Shown: piece after piece, positions 20,405 to 28,909 of the stretch | Numbering within the stretch: the first letter of the stretch is position 1 | Layout of the letters: each line of letters opens with the position of its first letter | Assembly: GCA_028281845.1 (NCBI GenBank) | Contig: JANQJD010000014.1 | Location: 1-64,000, forward strand | DNA: 64,000 nt | Direction of reading: 5' to 3' | From: Rhodospirillales bacterium | GTDB lineage: Bacteria; Pseudomonadota; Alphaproteobacteria; Rhodospirillales; Rhodospirillaceae | Translations under genes and position numbers: made by a program | The notes under the pieces: model-generated | Told to the model about the DNA's origin: nothing | The model's database searches: none | The model's input: the letters and a program-made list of their open reading frames with translations, nothing else

Positions 20405-20788
20405 TCAGAATATATCGAACATATCAAGGGCGCTTCGTGCAACCTCAGACATGCGCTCAGGCGTCCATGGGGGATCCCACACTAGGAAGACATCAACTTC
20501 TCCCACCCCCGGCACAGCTGCAGCTGCACGGGCTACCTGGGCCGGTAACGTGCCGGCAACAGGACAATTTGGAGTGGTTAAAGTCATCTGAATATCAGTC
20601 CTCCCATTGTCAGCAATGCTGATGGCATAAACAAGCCCCAGGTCATAAATATTCACCGGTATCTCTGGATCAAACACCTCTTGCAATGCCGCAGTCACTG
20701 CCTCAGCAACCGCAACCGGTGCGCCAGCGGGCAAAGGGACTCCAGCATGAGCTGTCGCAGCCTTTCTCGCGAGAGCAGGATTCGTCAT
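20405..20788 (-). CDS. sufT: SUF system protein SufT (DUF59/MIP18 family)
   Basis: The product has the DUF59 domain: EAVTAALQEVFDPEIPVNIYDLGLVYAI, the conserved cysteine in LTTPNCPVAG, and the C-terminal VDVFLVWDPPWTPERMS. Family members assist Fe-S cluster maturation. The start is uncertain. An ATG at 20788 gives 127 residues, while an in-frame TTG at 20857 would overlap sufU. No strong ribosome site is visible at either. Its place between sufU and sufA fits the SUF role. Confidence 0.85.
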   Translation of the reverse strand: MTNPALARKAATAHAGVPLPAGAPVAVAEAVTAALQEVFDPEIPVNIYDLGLVYAISIADNGRTDIQMTLTTPNCPVAGTLPAQVARAAAAVPGVGEVDVFLVWDPPWTPERMSEVARSALDMFDIF

Positions 20789-20825
20789 GGCAGAACAAGA
20801 TCGAGACTGCTTTTCATGTGTGCTC

Positions 20826-21305
20826 CTATTCTGTGCTGGCCGTCTCTGTCCCGTCAAAAGCGGCGGCCATCGTGTGCCAGGCTAATGTGGCACATTTGAC
20901 TCGCACAGGGAATTGACGCACGCCAGACAAAACTTGCAACCGTTCTAGTGTGTCTTCCATGCCATCCATGTGGAGATGGCGTGGTTCAAATGTTTCTCCA
21001 GTGCACATAGCCTGGAACGCAGGAACGAGAGCCCTCGCTTCTGCTTCACTCTTGCCAGTTAGCATCTCTGTCATCATTGAAGCAGATGCCATAGAAATAG
21101 CGCACCCCTGGCCCAAGAAAGTGACCTCACGTACGCGGCCTCCCTTGTCTACTTTGAGAAAGACGGTCAAGGCATCACCGCACATAGGATTCTGTCCATG
21201 GGCCTGACGGTTGGCACAAGGCAGGGGCCTTAGATTCCGGGGCCGCCTCCCATGATCAAGGATAACTTCTTGGTAAAGATCGCGCAGATCATCCTTCATC
21301 TTCAT
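20826..21305 (-). CDS. sufU: SufU-type (NifU-like) sulfur acceptor
   Basis: The 159-residue protein has the SufU cysteines and acid: NPMCGDALTV, GQGCAISMASASMM and VKCATLAWH. The insertion between the second and third cysteines is typical for SufU rather than IscU. It accepts persulfide sulfur from SufS or acts as a scaffold. Its ATG overlaps the sufS TGA by four bases (ATGA), so translation is coupled. Confidence 0.92.
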   Translation of the reverse strand: MKMKDDLRDLYQEVILDHGRRPRNLRPLPCANRQAHGQNPMCGDALTVFLKVDKGGRVREVTFLGQGCAISMASASMMTEMLTGKSEAEARALVPAFQAMCTGETFEPRHLHMDGMEDTLERLQVLSGVRQFPVRVKCATLAWHTMAAAFDGTETASTE

Positions 21306-22537
21306 GGGCCAAAAATCCCCCGCACACTTTCCAGAGCATCCGCTAGGGCATCCGCCTCTGCCCGTGTGTTATAGAGTCCGAACGAAGCCCTAGCAGATGC
21401 TGGGATACCAAACCGCTGCATCAAGGGCTGGGCACAGTGATGGCCCGCCCGTATTGCTACCCCATATCTATCAACTATAGTTGCGATATCATGTGGATGA
21501 ACACCATTAAGAGTAAAACTCAGGACACTAGTTTTGATCTGGGCCGGTCCCAGTAAACGCACCCCCCTGATTTCTGCAAGCCGCTGGGTGGCGTAATTCA
21601 GAAGATCCGCCTCATGAACAGCTATAGCCCTGAGACCAATAGACTCAATGTAGTTGATGGCTGCCGCTAGTCCAATGGCTTGGGCAACCGCTGGCGTGCC
21701 AGCCTCAAACTTGTAAGGTAGTCCTGCCCAGCTTGGCTTTTCGAAGGTCACACTAGCGATCATATCCCCCCCCCCCTGATAGGGGGGCATTTCTTGCAGC
21801 AGGACTTCACGTCCATATAAGACACCAATCCCAGTTGGCCCATATAGCTTATGGCCTGAGAAAACGTAGAAATCGCAGTCGATATCACAGACGTCTACTG
21901 CCATATGCGGTACAGCCTGGCAGCCATCAACGAGAACCTTCGCACCAACGGCATGAGCAGCTGCCACGATGTCCTTGACGGGTAGGAGAGTACCAAGCAC
22001 ATTGGAAACATGTGTAACAGAAACAAAACGTGTACGTGATGACAGCAAGCTCTGGTATGCTTCCCATAAAAAGCGACCATCATCATCGACAGGCACAACT
22101 TTAAGAATTAATCCTTTGGCACTGGCGAGCATTTGCCACGGGACAATATTAGAGTGGTGTTCCAACCATGTCAGCACTACCTCATCACCGGCTTCCAGAC
22201 AAGTCTGTCCCCACGTGGCAGCCACTAAGTTAATAGACTCTGTTGCGCCACGCGTAAATACAATTTCCTGTACACGTCTAGCATTAATAAACGCCCGTAC
22301 CCGTTCGCGTGCGCCCTCGTATTGAATCGTAGCCTGCTCTGATAGCCAGTAAGCCCCACGATGAACGTTGGCATATCCTGTCTCGTAAAAGGTCTTAGTT
22401 GCCATTGTCACATCGGCTGGCTTCTGAGTTGAAGCGGCATTATCAAGGAAAGCAAGTGGGTGGCCATGCACTGTCTGGCAGAGAATGGGAAAATTAGCCC
22501 TAATGTGGTCGAGATCATAAAAGGTAGTCGCCGCCAT
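21302..22537 (-). CDS. sufS: Cysteine desulfurase SufS
   Basis: The 411-residue PLP enzyme draws sulfur from cysteine for Fe-S assembly. It shows DNAASTQKP near the N-terminus, the PLP-lysine in VFSGHKLYGPTGIGVLYG, and the persulfide cysteine in RAGHHCAQPLM. The conserved QGGGDMI is written with 11 consecutive G on the coding strand (C run at about 21766-21776), a slippage-prone tract. It follows sufD and is coupled to sufU. It is full length with no missing catalytic residue. Confidence 0.95.
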   Translation of the reverse strand: MAATTFYDLDHIRANFPILCQTVHGHPLAFLDNAASTQKPADVTMATKTFYETGYANVHRGAYWLSEQATIQYEGARERVRAFINARRVQEIVFTRGATESINLVAATWGQTCLEAGDEVVLTWLEHHSNIVPWQMLASAKGLILKVVPVDDDGRFLWEAYQSLLSSRTRFVSVTHVSNVLGTLLPVKDIVAAAHAVGAKVLVDGCQAVPHMAVDVCDIDCDFYVFSGHKLYGPTGIGVLYGREVLLQEMPPYQGGGDMIASVTFEKPSWAGLPYKFEAGTPAVAQAIGLAAAINYIESIGLRAIAVHEADLLNYATQRLAEIRGVRLLGPAQIKTSVLSFTLNGVHPHDIATIVDRYGVAIRAGHHCAQPLMQRFGIPASARASFGLYNTRAEADALADALESVRGIFGP

Positions 22538-22564
22538 CTACAACTTGCTCCTTCTGCTCCCCAA

Positions 22565-23959
22565 TCAGAAACGTTCAGGCTTGGGAACACGACCTGCTAA
22601 CCAAACAGACACCATAGCCCTGGTGACATCGGGGAGTCTCGGAATACCAAAAGACACCCCGTTAACGACATCGCTGAGAAAACTCTCAATCAACAGCGCA
22701 CGAGCAGTCTCGGCATCAAGGCCGCGTGCACGCAGGTAAAACAATATCTCCTCGTCCAGCTCACCCGCTGTGGCTCCGTGAGTACATTTGACATTATCAG
22801 CAGAGATTTCAAGTTCCGGCTTACAGTACGCCTCAGCTCCCGGCGACAGCAACAGCGCCCTATGAATCTGGTGTCCATCGCTCTTCTGAGCCTGTGGATG
22901 AATGCTAATTCTCCCTTGAAAAACGCCACGACCACCGTCGGCTAACACCCCTTTGAAAATCTGTCGTGACGTAGTTGCTGGGGCAATATGATTCATCACA
23001 ATGGTATTATCAACATGACGGTTGCTGTCAGCTGTATAGGCACCGTACAAACGACATTCCGCCTCCGGCTCGGCTAGCGTAACGGTTAACTCGTTGCGCA
23101 CTAAACCAAGACCAGTCGTAAGCACGAAACACTGATAAAGGCCCTTAGATGCTACAGTTGCAGTGCTGGAACAGATGGCATGGTTCTCAGAGAGACCAGA
23201 TTGGGCCCTGACATGTGTCAGGGTAGCATTAGGTTCGACATAGAGATAACTGACCATATTGGTCAGTGCGGCACCCATACCCATATGACTTTCTATGAGC
23301 GTCGCACGACCTTCCACAATAACAATTATACACGGATGTGTAACATTAGGTGATTTTTCATTTGTATTAGTAGAAACAAATACAACATGGACTATATTAT
23401 TTTCTGCGGGATTAGCCTTGAAACGAACGACAAGCCCGTCTCCCAACCAGGCTGCATTTAAAGCAGCCATAGCTGGTAGTCTTTCGGGAGAAAGCAACCT
23501 TTCCTTTATACTCTCGTCATATCGCAACGCTTCTTCCAGTGATTGAACGATTAAACCGTCGGATAGAGGAGACGATGAGAGTTGAGGGGCAAAGCAACCG
23601 TTCACCAATACAAACTGCGGCCCCGGAATGGTCAGTAGCCCGTCTTGAGAGGGCCAGAGAAATGATGAGAGTATCCCTTTCTCTATTTCCTGTTTATATG
23701 ATATAAGATCTAATTTCTTGAGAGAAGTATATTTCCAAGATTCAATTTTTGATGTTGGAATCCCACCAAGTATACTGTAGCGTGCATAACCTTTGCGGCG
23801 AAACTCCGCAACCCATGATGATTTATTTTTCTTGTCCTCCTTCCATAATTGAAGAAATGGCAAAGAATCTTCTGAAGGAACGGCACACTTCTTAAAAGAG
23901 GTGGTCAGCATGGCTGACTCTCGTGTTCCATTTGCACGATGACACGATACCCTGGCCAT
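22565..23959 (-). CDS. sufD: Fe-S scaffold complex subunit SufD
   Basis: SufD pairs with SufB and the SufC ATPase as the SUF scaffold. The product has KIESWKYTSLKKL near the N-terminus and the C-terminal core block DNVKCTHGATAGELDEEILFYL followed by YLRARGLDAETARALL. The start at 23959 (464 residues) lies 14 bases after the sufC stop behind AGGAAAG; the ATG at 23911 is an alternative. It is intact and in operon order. Confidence 0.92.
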   Translation of the reverse strand: MARVSCHRANGTRESAMLTTSFKKCAVPSEDSLPFLQLWKEDKKNKSSWVAEFRRKGYARYSILGGIPTSKIESWKYTSLKKLDLISYKQEIEKGILSSFLWPSQDGLLTIPGPQFVLVNGCFAPQLSSSPLSDGLIVQSLEEALRYDESIKERLLSPERLPAMAALNAAWLGDGLVVRFKANPAENNIVHVVFVSTNTNEKSPNVTHPCIIVIVEGRATLIESHMGMGAALTNMVSYLYVEPNATLTHVRAQSGLSENHAICSSTATVASKGLYQCFVLTTGLGLVRNELTVTLAEPEAECRLYGAYTADSNRHVDNTIVMNHIAPATTSRQIFKGVLADGGRGVFQGRISIHPQAQKSDGHQIHRALLLSPGAEAYCKPELEISADNVKCTHGATAGELDEEILFYLRARGLDAETARALLIESFLSDVVNGVSFGIPRLPDVTRAMVSVWLAGRVPKPERF

Positions 23960-23973
23960 GTTTCTCGACTTTC

Positions 23974-24744
23974 CTAGCTAGCCTCGTTTGTCGTCTCGTT
24001 TGTCATGAAGGGCGCATAACCTCTCTCCTCCAGCTCAAACGCTAGTTCCTTATTGCCAGAACAGACAATACGGCCCTCTGCCAAAACATGCACGTAGTCT
24101 GGCACGATATATTCCAAAAGTCTCTGGTAATGGGTGATAACAAGAAACACGCGTTCATTGGAACGCAATGCATTCACACCACTGGCAACAATCTTCAGAG
24201 AGTCGATATCAAGGCCTGAGTCTGTTTCATCAAGCATTACAAATCGCGGTTCTAACATCGCCATCTGTAGTATTTCAGTCCGTTTCTTCTCTCCTCCAGA
24301 GAAACCAACATTCAGGGAACGCCGCAACATGTCATGGTTCATACCGAACTTTTCAGCCTTTTCTTGTATAATTTTTGAAAATTGAATCGCATCTATTTCA
24401 GTTTTGCCGCAGAACCTGCGCTGTGCGTTCACAGCAGTTTTGAGGAAAGTAGCTGTAGAAACACCTGGGATTTCAACAGGATACTGAAAAGCGAGAAAAA
24501 CTCCTGTACGAGCACGCTCCTCCGGAGTCATGATCAGTAAATCTCTACCATCATATCTGATGGTGCCAGATGTGACTTCATAACCAGGCCGACCAGCAAG
24601 GATATGAGCAAGTGTGCTCTTACCAGCTCCATTCGGGCCCATGATGGCATGTACCTCGCCTGCTGCGAGAGACAGAGTAACGCCTTTAAGAAGGGGCATG
24701 CCGTCTATGCAGGCGTGTAAATCACGGATCTCAATGCATGTCAT
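23974..24744 (-). CDS. sufC: Fe-S assembly ATPase SufC
   Basis: The 256-residue ABC-type ATPase energises the SufBC2D scaffold. Walker A is GPNGAGKST, the signature is SGGEKKRTEIL as usual in SufC, and Walker B is MLDETDSGLDID. The H-loop is VITHYQRLL. It lies between sufB and sufD in the operon. Confidence 0.96.
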   Translation of the reverse strand: MTCIEIRDLHACIDGMPLLKGVTLSLAAGEVHAIMGPNGAGKSTLAHILAGRPGYEVTSGTIRYDGRDLLIMTPEERARTGVFLAFQYPVEIPGVSTATFLKTAVNAQRRFCGKTEIDAIQFSKIIQEKAEKFGMNHDMLRRSLNVGFSGGEKKRTEILQMAMLEPRFVMLDETDSGLDIDSLKIVASGVNALRSNERVFLVITHYQRLLEYIVPDYVHVLAEGRIVCSGNKELAFELEERGYAPFMTNETTNEAS

Positions 24745-24795
24745 AGCCAGACCTGAATTTCAGTATCTTCACGTCTTATCTTCACGAGGCAACTC

Positions 24796-26277
24796 TCACC
24801 CCACACTACCCTCGAGACTTATGCTGATCAACTTCTGCGCTTCAACTGCGAACTCCATGGGAAGGTTCTGCATCACCTCACGACAGAAACCATTCACAAT
24901 AAGGGCGACAGCTTCCTCATGGGACAGACAGCGTTGTTTACAATAGAAAATCTGTTCCTCGCTAATTTTTCCAGTCGTAGCTTCATGCTCAATACGGATA
25001 GAAGGATGCCGGGCTTCGATATAGGGGACAGTATGCGCACCGCAGCTGTCACCAATCAGTAGACTGTCGCACTGTGTATAGTTGCGGGCCCCTTCTGCTC
25101 TTGGGAGCACTCGTACCAACCCACGATAGGTACTGTTCGAATGCCCAGCCGCAATGCCTTTACTGATGATACGCGACTTAGTGTTACGGCCAATGTGAAT
25201 CATCTTGGTGCCAGTATCTGCTTGCTGGTAGTGATTGGTAAGGGCCACGGAATAAAATTCACCAGTTGATTGGTCACCCTGTAAAATACAGCTTGGATAC
25301 TTCCATGTGATGGCTGAACCTGTTTCTACCTGAGTCCAAGAAATTTTGGAGTTTCGACCACGGCAAGCACCACGCTTAGTCACAAAATTATAAATACCAC
25401 CGCGCCCCTCCTCATCGCCTGGATACCAATTTTGCACGGTAGAGTATTTAATCTCCGCACCGTCCAGTGCGACGAGTTCCACAACAGCAGCATGGAGTTG
25501 GTTTTCATCTCGCTGCGGTGCAGTACACCCTTCCAGATAGCTGACACTAGCATTTTCAGCGGCGATAATGAGGGTGCGTTCGAACTGGCCAGTGTTTTTT
25601 TCGTTGATACGGAAATAAGTTGACAATTCCATAGGACAGCGTAAGCCTTGTGGCACGTAGACGAAGGAACCATCTGTAAACACAGCTGAATTCAATGTTG
25701 CAAAAAAATTGTCCGTATACGGAACGACAGAGCCGAGGTATCTTCGTACTAACTCCGGGTACTGATGAACAGCTTCAGATATTGAACAGAAGATGACTCC
25801 CATTGCCTCCAGGTTTTTCTTGTATGTGGTGGCAACAGAAACGCTATCAAACACGGCATCAACAGCTATCGCACTATTCTGCTGCACACCAGAGAGCATT
25901 ACCTGTTCTTCTAGAGGAATGCCGAGCTTGTTGTAAGTCTCAAGTAGCTTTGGATCCACCTCGTCCAGGCTCTTGGGAGCGTCACTCGATCGGCGTGGCG
26001 CGGCGTAGTAGCAATAGCCTTGGTAGTTAATAGGTGGGTAGGTCAAACGTGCCCAATGGTGTGGTTCTTCCAGTGTAACCCACAACTTGTAAGATTTCAG
26101 ACGCCAATCTAGCAACCAACTAGGCTCACCCTTCTTGTGTGATATGAAGTGAATGATCTCTTCATTAAGACCAACTGGGGCCCGATCAGCCTCTATATCT
26201 GTCGTAAATCCATACTTATACTTTCTGTCAGTAATAGCTTGAACAGCTTTCACTGCATCAGCACTCTCAGCGGCCAT
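24796..26277 (-). CDS. sufB: Fe-S scaffold complex subunit SufB
   Basis: The 493-residue protein is the main cluster-assembly subunit. It has the conserved [81 protein letters not shown] cut across the core, [16 protein letters not shown] and [16 protein letters not shown]. The start at 26277 sits behind GAGGGATG; an ATG at 26292 gives five more residues. It follows the Rrf2 regulator by 27 bp. Confidence 0.95.
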   Translation of the reverse strand: MAAESADAVKAVQAITDRKYKYGFTTDIEADRAPVGLNEEIIHFISHKKGEPSWLLDWRLKSYKLWVTLEEPHHWARLTYPPINYQGYCYYAAPRRSSDAPKSLDEVDPKLLETYNKLGIPLEEQVMLSGVQQNSAIAVDAVFDSVSVATTYKKNLEAMGVIFCSISEAVHQYPELVRRYLGSVVPYTDNFFATLNSAVFTDGSFVYVPQGLRCPMELSTYFRINEKNTGQFERTLIIAAENASVSYLEGCTAPQRDENQLHAAVVELVALDGAEIKYSTVQNWYPGDEEGRGGIYNFVTKRGACRGRNSKISWTQVETGSAITWKYPSCILQGDQSTGEFYSVALTNHYQQADTGTKMIHIGRNTKSRIISKGIAAGHSNSTYRGLVRVLPRAEGARNYTQCDSLLIGDSCGAHTVPYIEARHPSIRIEHEATTGKISEEQIFYCKQRCLSHEEAVALIVNGFCREVMQNLPMEFAVEAQKLISISLEGSVG

Positions 26278-26304
26278 GAGTACATCCCTCATTTCTTTTG
26301 AGGC

Positions 26305-26763
26305 TCATCTTTGTCCAGTTTTCCACAGTCTCTTATTTTCTGACAGCTGTGCTTGCATTGATTTTGCAGTCGCGATATCAGTGAGAGTAATCTCTTGCAA
26401 AGCACGACGAATGGCCCGATTAATATGGCCCCAATGTCCCTGCATGGGACAGAGGGATTCTATTCTGCAGAAGTCGTCGCTATCTTCCATACAAGCGGTA
26501 ATGGCAATCGGCCCCTCTACGGCTTCGATAACATCTGCAACTGTGAGCGTAGGGGCTGGATGCTGCAAAGTGTAGCCACCGGCTGCGCCCCGATAAGACG
26601 TAACTAAGCCATTACGCGCGAGCAACTTTAGTAATTTCGCTACTGTTGGCAATGGCAATCCTGTGCTGGTAGCAATATGAGGAACCGTGTGTGGGCCTTT
26701 TGCGCGAATCATCTCTGCGAGCACGAGAACAGCATAATCTGTGAGGCGTGTGACACGAATCAT
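26305..26763 (-). CDS. Rrf2-family transcriptional regulator of the SUF operon
   Basis: The 152-residue protein has the Rrf2 winged helix (RVTRLTDYAVLVLAEM, LPLPTVAKLLKLLARNGLVTSYRGAAGGYTL split over the wing). The three cysteines expected to hold an Fe-S cluster lie in TACMEDSDDFCRIESLCPMQGHW. It is the first gene of the suf operon and probably senses cluster status to repress it. ATG at 26763; a slightly longer frame begins at 26772. A promoter and a short palindrome lie just upstream. Confidence 0.88.
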   Translation of the reverse strand: MIRVTRLTDYAVLVLAEMIRAKGPHTVPHIATSTGLPLPTVAKLLKLLARNGLVTSYRGAAGGYTLQHPAPTLTVADVIEAVEGPIAITACMEDSDDFCRIESLCPMQGHWGHINRAIRRALQEITLTDIATAKSMQAQLSENKRLWKTGQR

Positions 26764-26792
26764 AAGCGACAATTTTCTTTTTCTTGAAACAG

Positions 26793-26805
26793 TACCATAT
26801 AGGTA
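26793..26805 (-). promoter_or_regulatory. Candidate operator of the suf operon
   Basis: The inverted repeat TACC-ATATA-GGTA lies just downstream of the -10 box, at about +3 to +15 of the predicted transcript. That position suits repression by the Rrf2-family product. Binding is inferred. Confidence 0.4.
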
Positions 26806-26814
26806 TTCTTTAGG

Positions 26815-26843
26815 AATTTAGGAAGAGTTCACCTCCTTGTCAA
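26815..26843 (-). promoter_or_regulatory. Promoter of the Rrf2-suf operon
   Basis: On the minus strand TTGACA (26843-26838), a 17-bp spacer and TAAATT (26820-26815) form a good sigma-70-type promoter. The -35 element lies inside a 15-bp inverted repeat, CTTGTC-AAG-GACAAG (26836-26850), which may also bind a regulator. Confidence 0.6.
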
Positions 26844-26933
26844 GGACAAGATTGCAAAACAGCAACAAATGCTATGCGTGATTCTCTCTCACAGAGAGAG
26901 CGGAGAAATATAAAACAAGGGTTACTTTTTTTT

Positions 26934-26988
26934 AAAAGAAATGAGGGAAAATAATTCCCCTAAAAGAAATTAGGGCAATAATTCCCCA
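26934..26988. repeat. Near-perfect 27/28-bp tandem duplication
   Basis: Two adjacent copies (26934-26961 and 26962-26988) both begin AAAAGAAAT and end AATAATTCCCC, with one deleted base and few substitutions. They lie directly before the ribosome site of cobU. Confidence 0.85.
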
Positions 26989-27001
26989 GGGGAGAAAATT
27001 G

Positions 27002-27565
27002 ATGACTGTTGAACCTCTAAAACCAGAAGAATTTGTTCCTCTTACATCTTTAAGTTTTATTATTGGTGGCGCGCGCTCTGGAAAAAGTGCTTTCGCTGAA
27101 AGGATGGTGGCTACCCATGCTACTTCTGTTGGACAACAGCCTGTCTATTTGGCGACGGCAGAATCATCTGATGCGGAAATGGTGGAGAGAATCCGCCACC
27201 ATAGAAATCGTCGTGGCAGCCAGTGGCGCACGGTTGAGAGATCCATAGAAATAGCATCGGTACTCAAGTCCCTCCCAAAGGAAACACCAGTACTCCTCGA
27301 TTGCTTGACTCTGTGGCTCGCTAACGTGCTTTTAGCCGGGAGGGAGAGCACTGTTGGCACCGCTCAGTTGCTCGCTGGACTAAAAGCGGCACATGGACCA
27401 GTAGTTGTTGTGAGTAACGATATTGGCAGCGGTACTGTTCCAGAAAACACGCTTGCCCGCGCTTTCCGCGATCACGCTGGCTATCTCAACCAACAGGTGG
27501 CCGTCACGGCTCGATGTGTCATCATGATGAACGCCGGGTTACCGCTCGTGCTGAAAGCACCCTGA
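27002..27565 (+). CDS. cobU: Adenosylcobinamide kinase / guanylyltransferase CobU (CobP)
   Basis: The 187-residue enzyme phosphorylates adenosylcobinamide and adds GMP in the nucleotide-loop assembly of cobalamin. The P-loop is GGARSGKS. The GMP-histidine region is ERIRHHRNRRGSQW, and the C-terminal block SNDIGSGTVPENTLARAFRDHAGYLNQQVA is typical. The ATG at 27002 follows GGGGAG; a TTG lies one codon earlier. It is divergent from the suf operon and isolated from cobC and cbiB at 41-43 kb. I saw no cobalamin riboswitch upstream. Confidence 0.92.
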   Translation: MTVEPLKPEEFVPLTSLSFIIGGARSGKSAFAERMVATHATSVGQQPVYLATAESSDAEMVERIRHHRNRRGSQWRTVERSIEIASVLKSLPKETPVLLDCLTLWLANVLLAGRESTVGTAQLLAGLKAAHGPVVVVSNDIGSGTVPENTLARAFRDHAGYLNQQVAVTARCVIMMNAGLPLVLKAP

Positions 27566-27678
27566 TACATCTGATATGTTCCCATGGTACGTATTTTTTT
27601 TCATATTACATAGTACAAATACAATACAAAAATTCTTCTGATCTCTGGCAGCGAGATTGCCTTGACCTCCTGATCAGA

Positions 27679-28794
27679 TCAGGTGATGTGTGGGCAGCGA
27701 ATGTAGTCAGCAGCCTGCATTTCCATAAGACGGCTTGCCGTACGCTTGAATTCAACTGCCCCGTCTCCGATAGGATAGAGCTCCTGGGGGGGGGCTGCAG
27801 CAGAACATACAAGCAACACTCTGTGTTCATACAGGGAATCTATCAAGGTGATGAAACGGCGTGCTGTGTTCCGCTGCTCCGGCGAGAGACGTGGGACATT
27901 CGCAATAATGATCACATCATAGTGGGTGGCAAGTTGCAGATAGTCAGCAGGACCAAGTGGGGACTCACACAACTCGGAAAAAGAGAAACGAGCAATGCGG
28001 CCAGCTGCGTGAGGCACTTTAAGAATACGACCATGCACGATGAGATTTTCCTCTGCTGGTGCTTGGCCATTGGCAAAGCGATGAAAACACTCCGACAATC
28101 CTGAATCAGCCTCAGGCCCTGGCGGTACATGATAAACGAGTAGTCCGCTCATACGACCGAGCCGAAAGTCACGCTCTCCTGAGAGTTCGAGCACATCGAA
28201 ATGTTCCTTGATTAAGGCGATAAACGGTAGAAATTTGGCACGTTGTAACCCATTATAGTATAATTTATCTGGAGAACAATTTGATGTTGTAACAATAACA
28301 ACCCCGTGCGCTAACAGGTCTTTGAACAGCCCACCAACAATCATAGCATCTGCAATGTCTTTAATTTCTAACTCATCTAGACACAGCAGACAAATCTGAC
28401 GGGCAATATCGTGGGCAATGACGGGTAGCGGATCAGGCCCTAGACGGGCTGATGATTTTCGCCAGACGTGTAAAGCAGCATGAACATCCTGCAAAAAGGT
28501 GTGAAAATGGACACGACGCTTAGCTTTGACGGGAGAAGTGTGAAAAAATATATCCATCAACATCGATTTTCCACGGCCGACATCACCGAACAGATACAAA
28601 CCTTGGGGCGGTGAGGTCCGGCGAACAAGGCCAAAGCGTGCCTTCCATCCTTTCTGGCCGGTACTCGGACGATATCCCGAAAGGGCGCGGTGGAGACTCT
28701 CTAGTTTTTCGGCTGCAAGTTCCTGTGCAGAATCTGGCTGAATCAGACCTGTCGCAAGGCGATCACGATAGGTGGCGAGAGGTCCATGTGGCAT
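27679..28794 (-). CDS. zapE: AFG1-like ATPase ZapE
   Basis: The 371-residue AAA-type ATPase belongs to the ZapE/AFG1 family, which links to cell division and membrane protein quality control. Walker A is GDVGRGKS in LYLFGDVGRGKSMLMD. Walker B is ICLLCLDELEIKDIADAMI, where many homologs have CFDEF. VVIVTTSNCSPDKLYYNGLQR follows. The long upstream frame to 29016 is not coding; the ATG at 28794 follows AAGAGGG. A run of nine G at about 27786-27794 lies in the C-terminal SAAAPPQELYP segment. It follows the AsmA-like gene on the same strand, separated by a hairpin. Confidence 0.88.
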   Translation of the reverse strand: MPHGPLATYRDRLATGLIQPDSAQELAAEKLESLHRALSGYRPSTGQKGWKARFGLVRRTSPPQGLYLFGDVGRGKSMLMDIFFHTSPVKAKRRVHFHTFLQDVHAALHVWRKSSARLGPDPLPVIAHDIARQICLLCLDELEIKDIADAMIVGGLFKDLLAHGVVIVTTSNCSPDKLYYNGLQRAKFLPFIALIKEHFDVLELSGERDFRLGRMSGLLVYHVPPGPEADSGLSECFHRFANGQAPAEENLIVHGRILKVPHAAGRIARFSFSELCESPLGPADYLQLATHYDVIIIANVPRLSPEQRNTARRFITLIDSLYEHRVLLVCSAAAPPQELYPIGDGAVEFKRTASRLMEMQAADYIRCPHIT

Positions 28795-28909
28795 AGGGCC
28801 CTCTTTCTTATTTTCGCGGTGCAAGAATTCTAAACAGGAAGAAGATTCTTTGTCAAAGATTGCGAACAATAGAGAAATTCCGAAATGATAAAGACGGTCT
28901 CCCCAGAGA

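Noticed and set aside
26773..27001. Cobalamin riboswitch before cobU
   Set aside because: I found no B12-box-like conserved core; the region holds the suf promoter and a tandem duplication.
27781..27800. Run of nine G in zapE as a phase switch
   Set aside because: Kept only as a side remark to the sufS tract; a single run in a C-terminal codon context is weak evidence on its own.
27514..28104. 196-codon plus-strand frame
   Set aside because: It is antisense to zapE for most of its length and has no protein family features.
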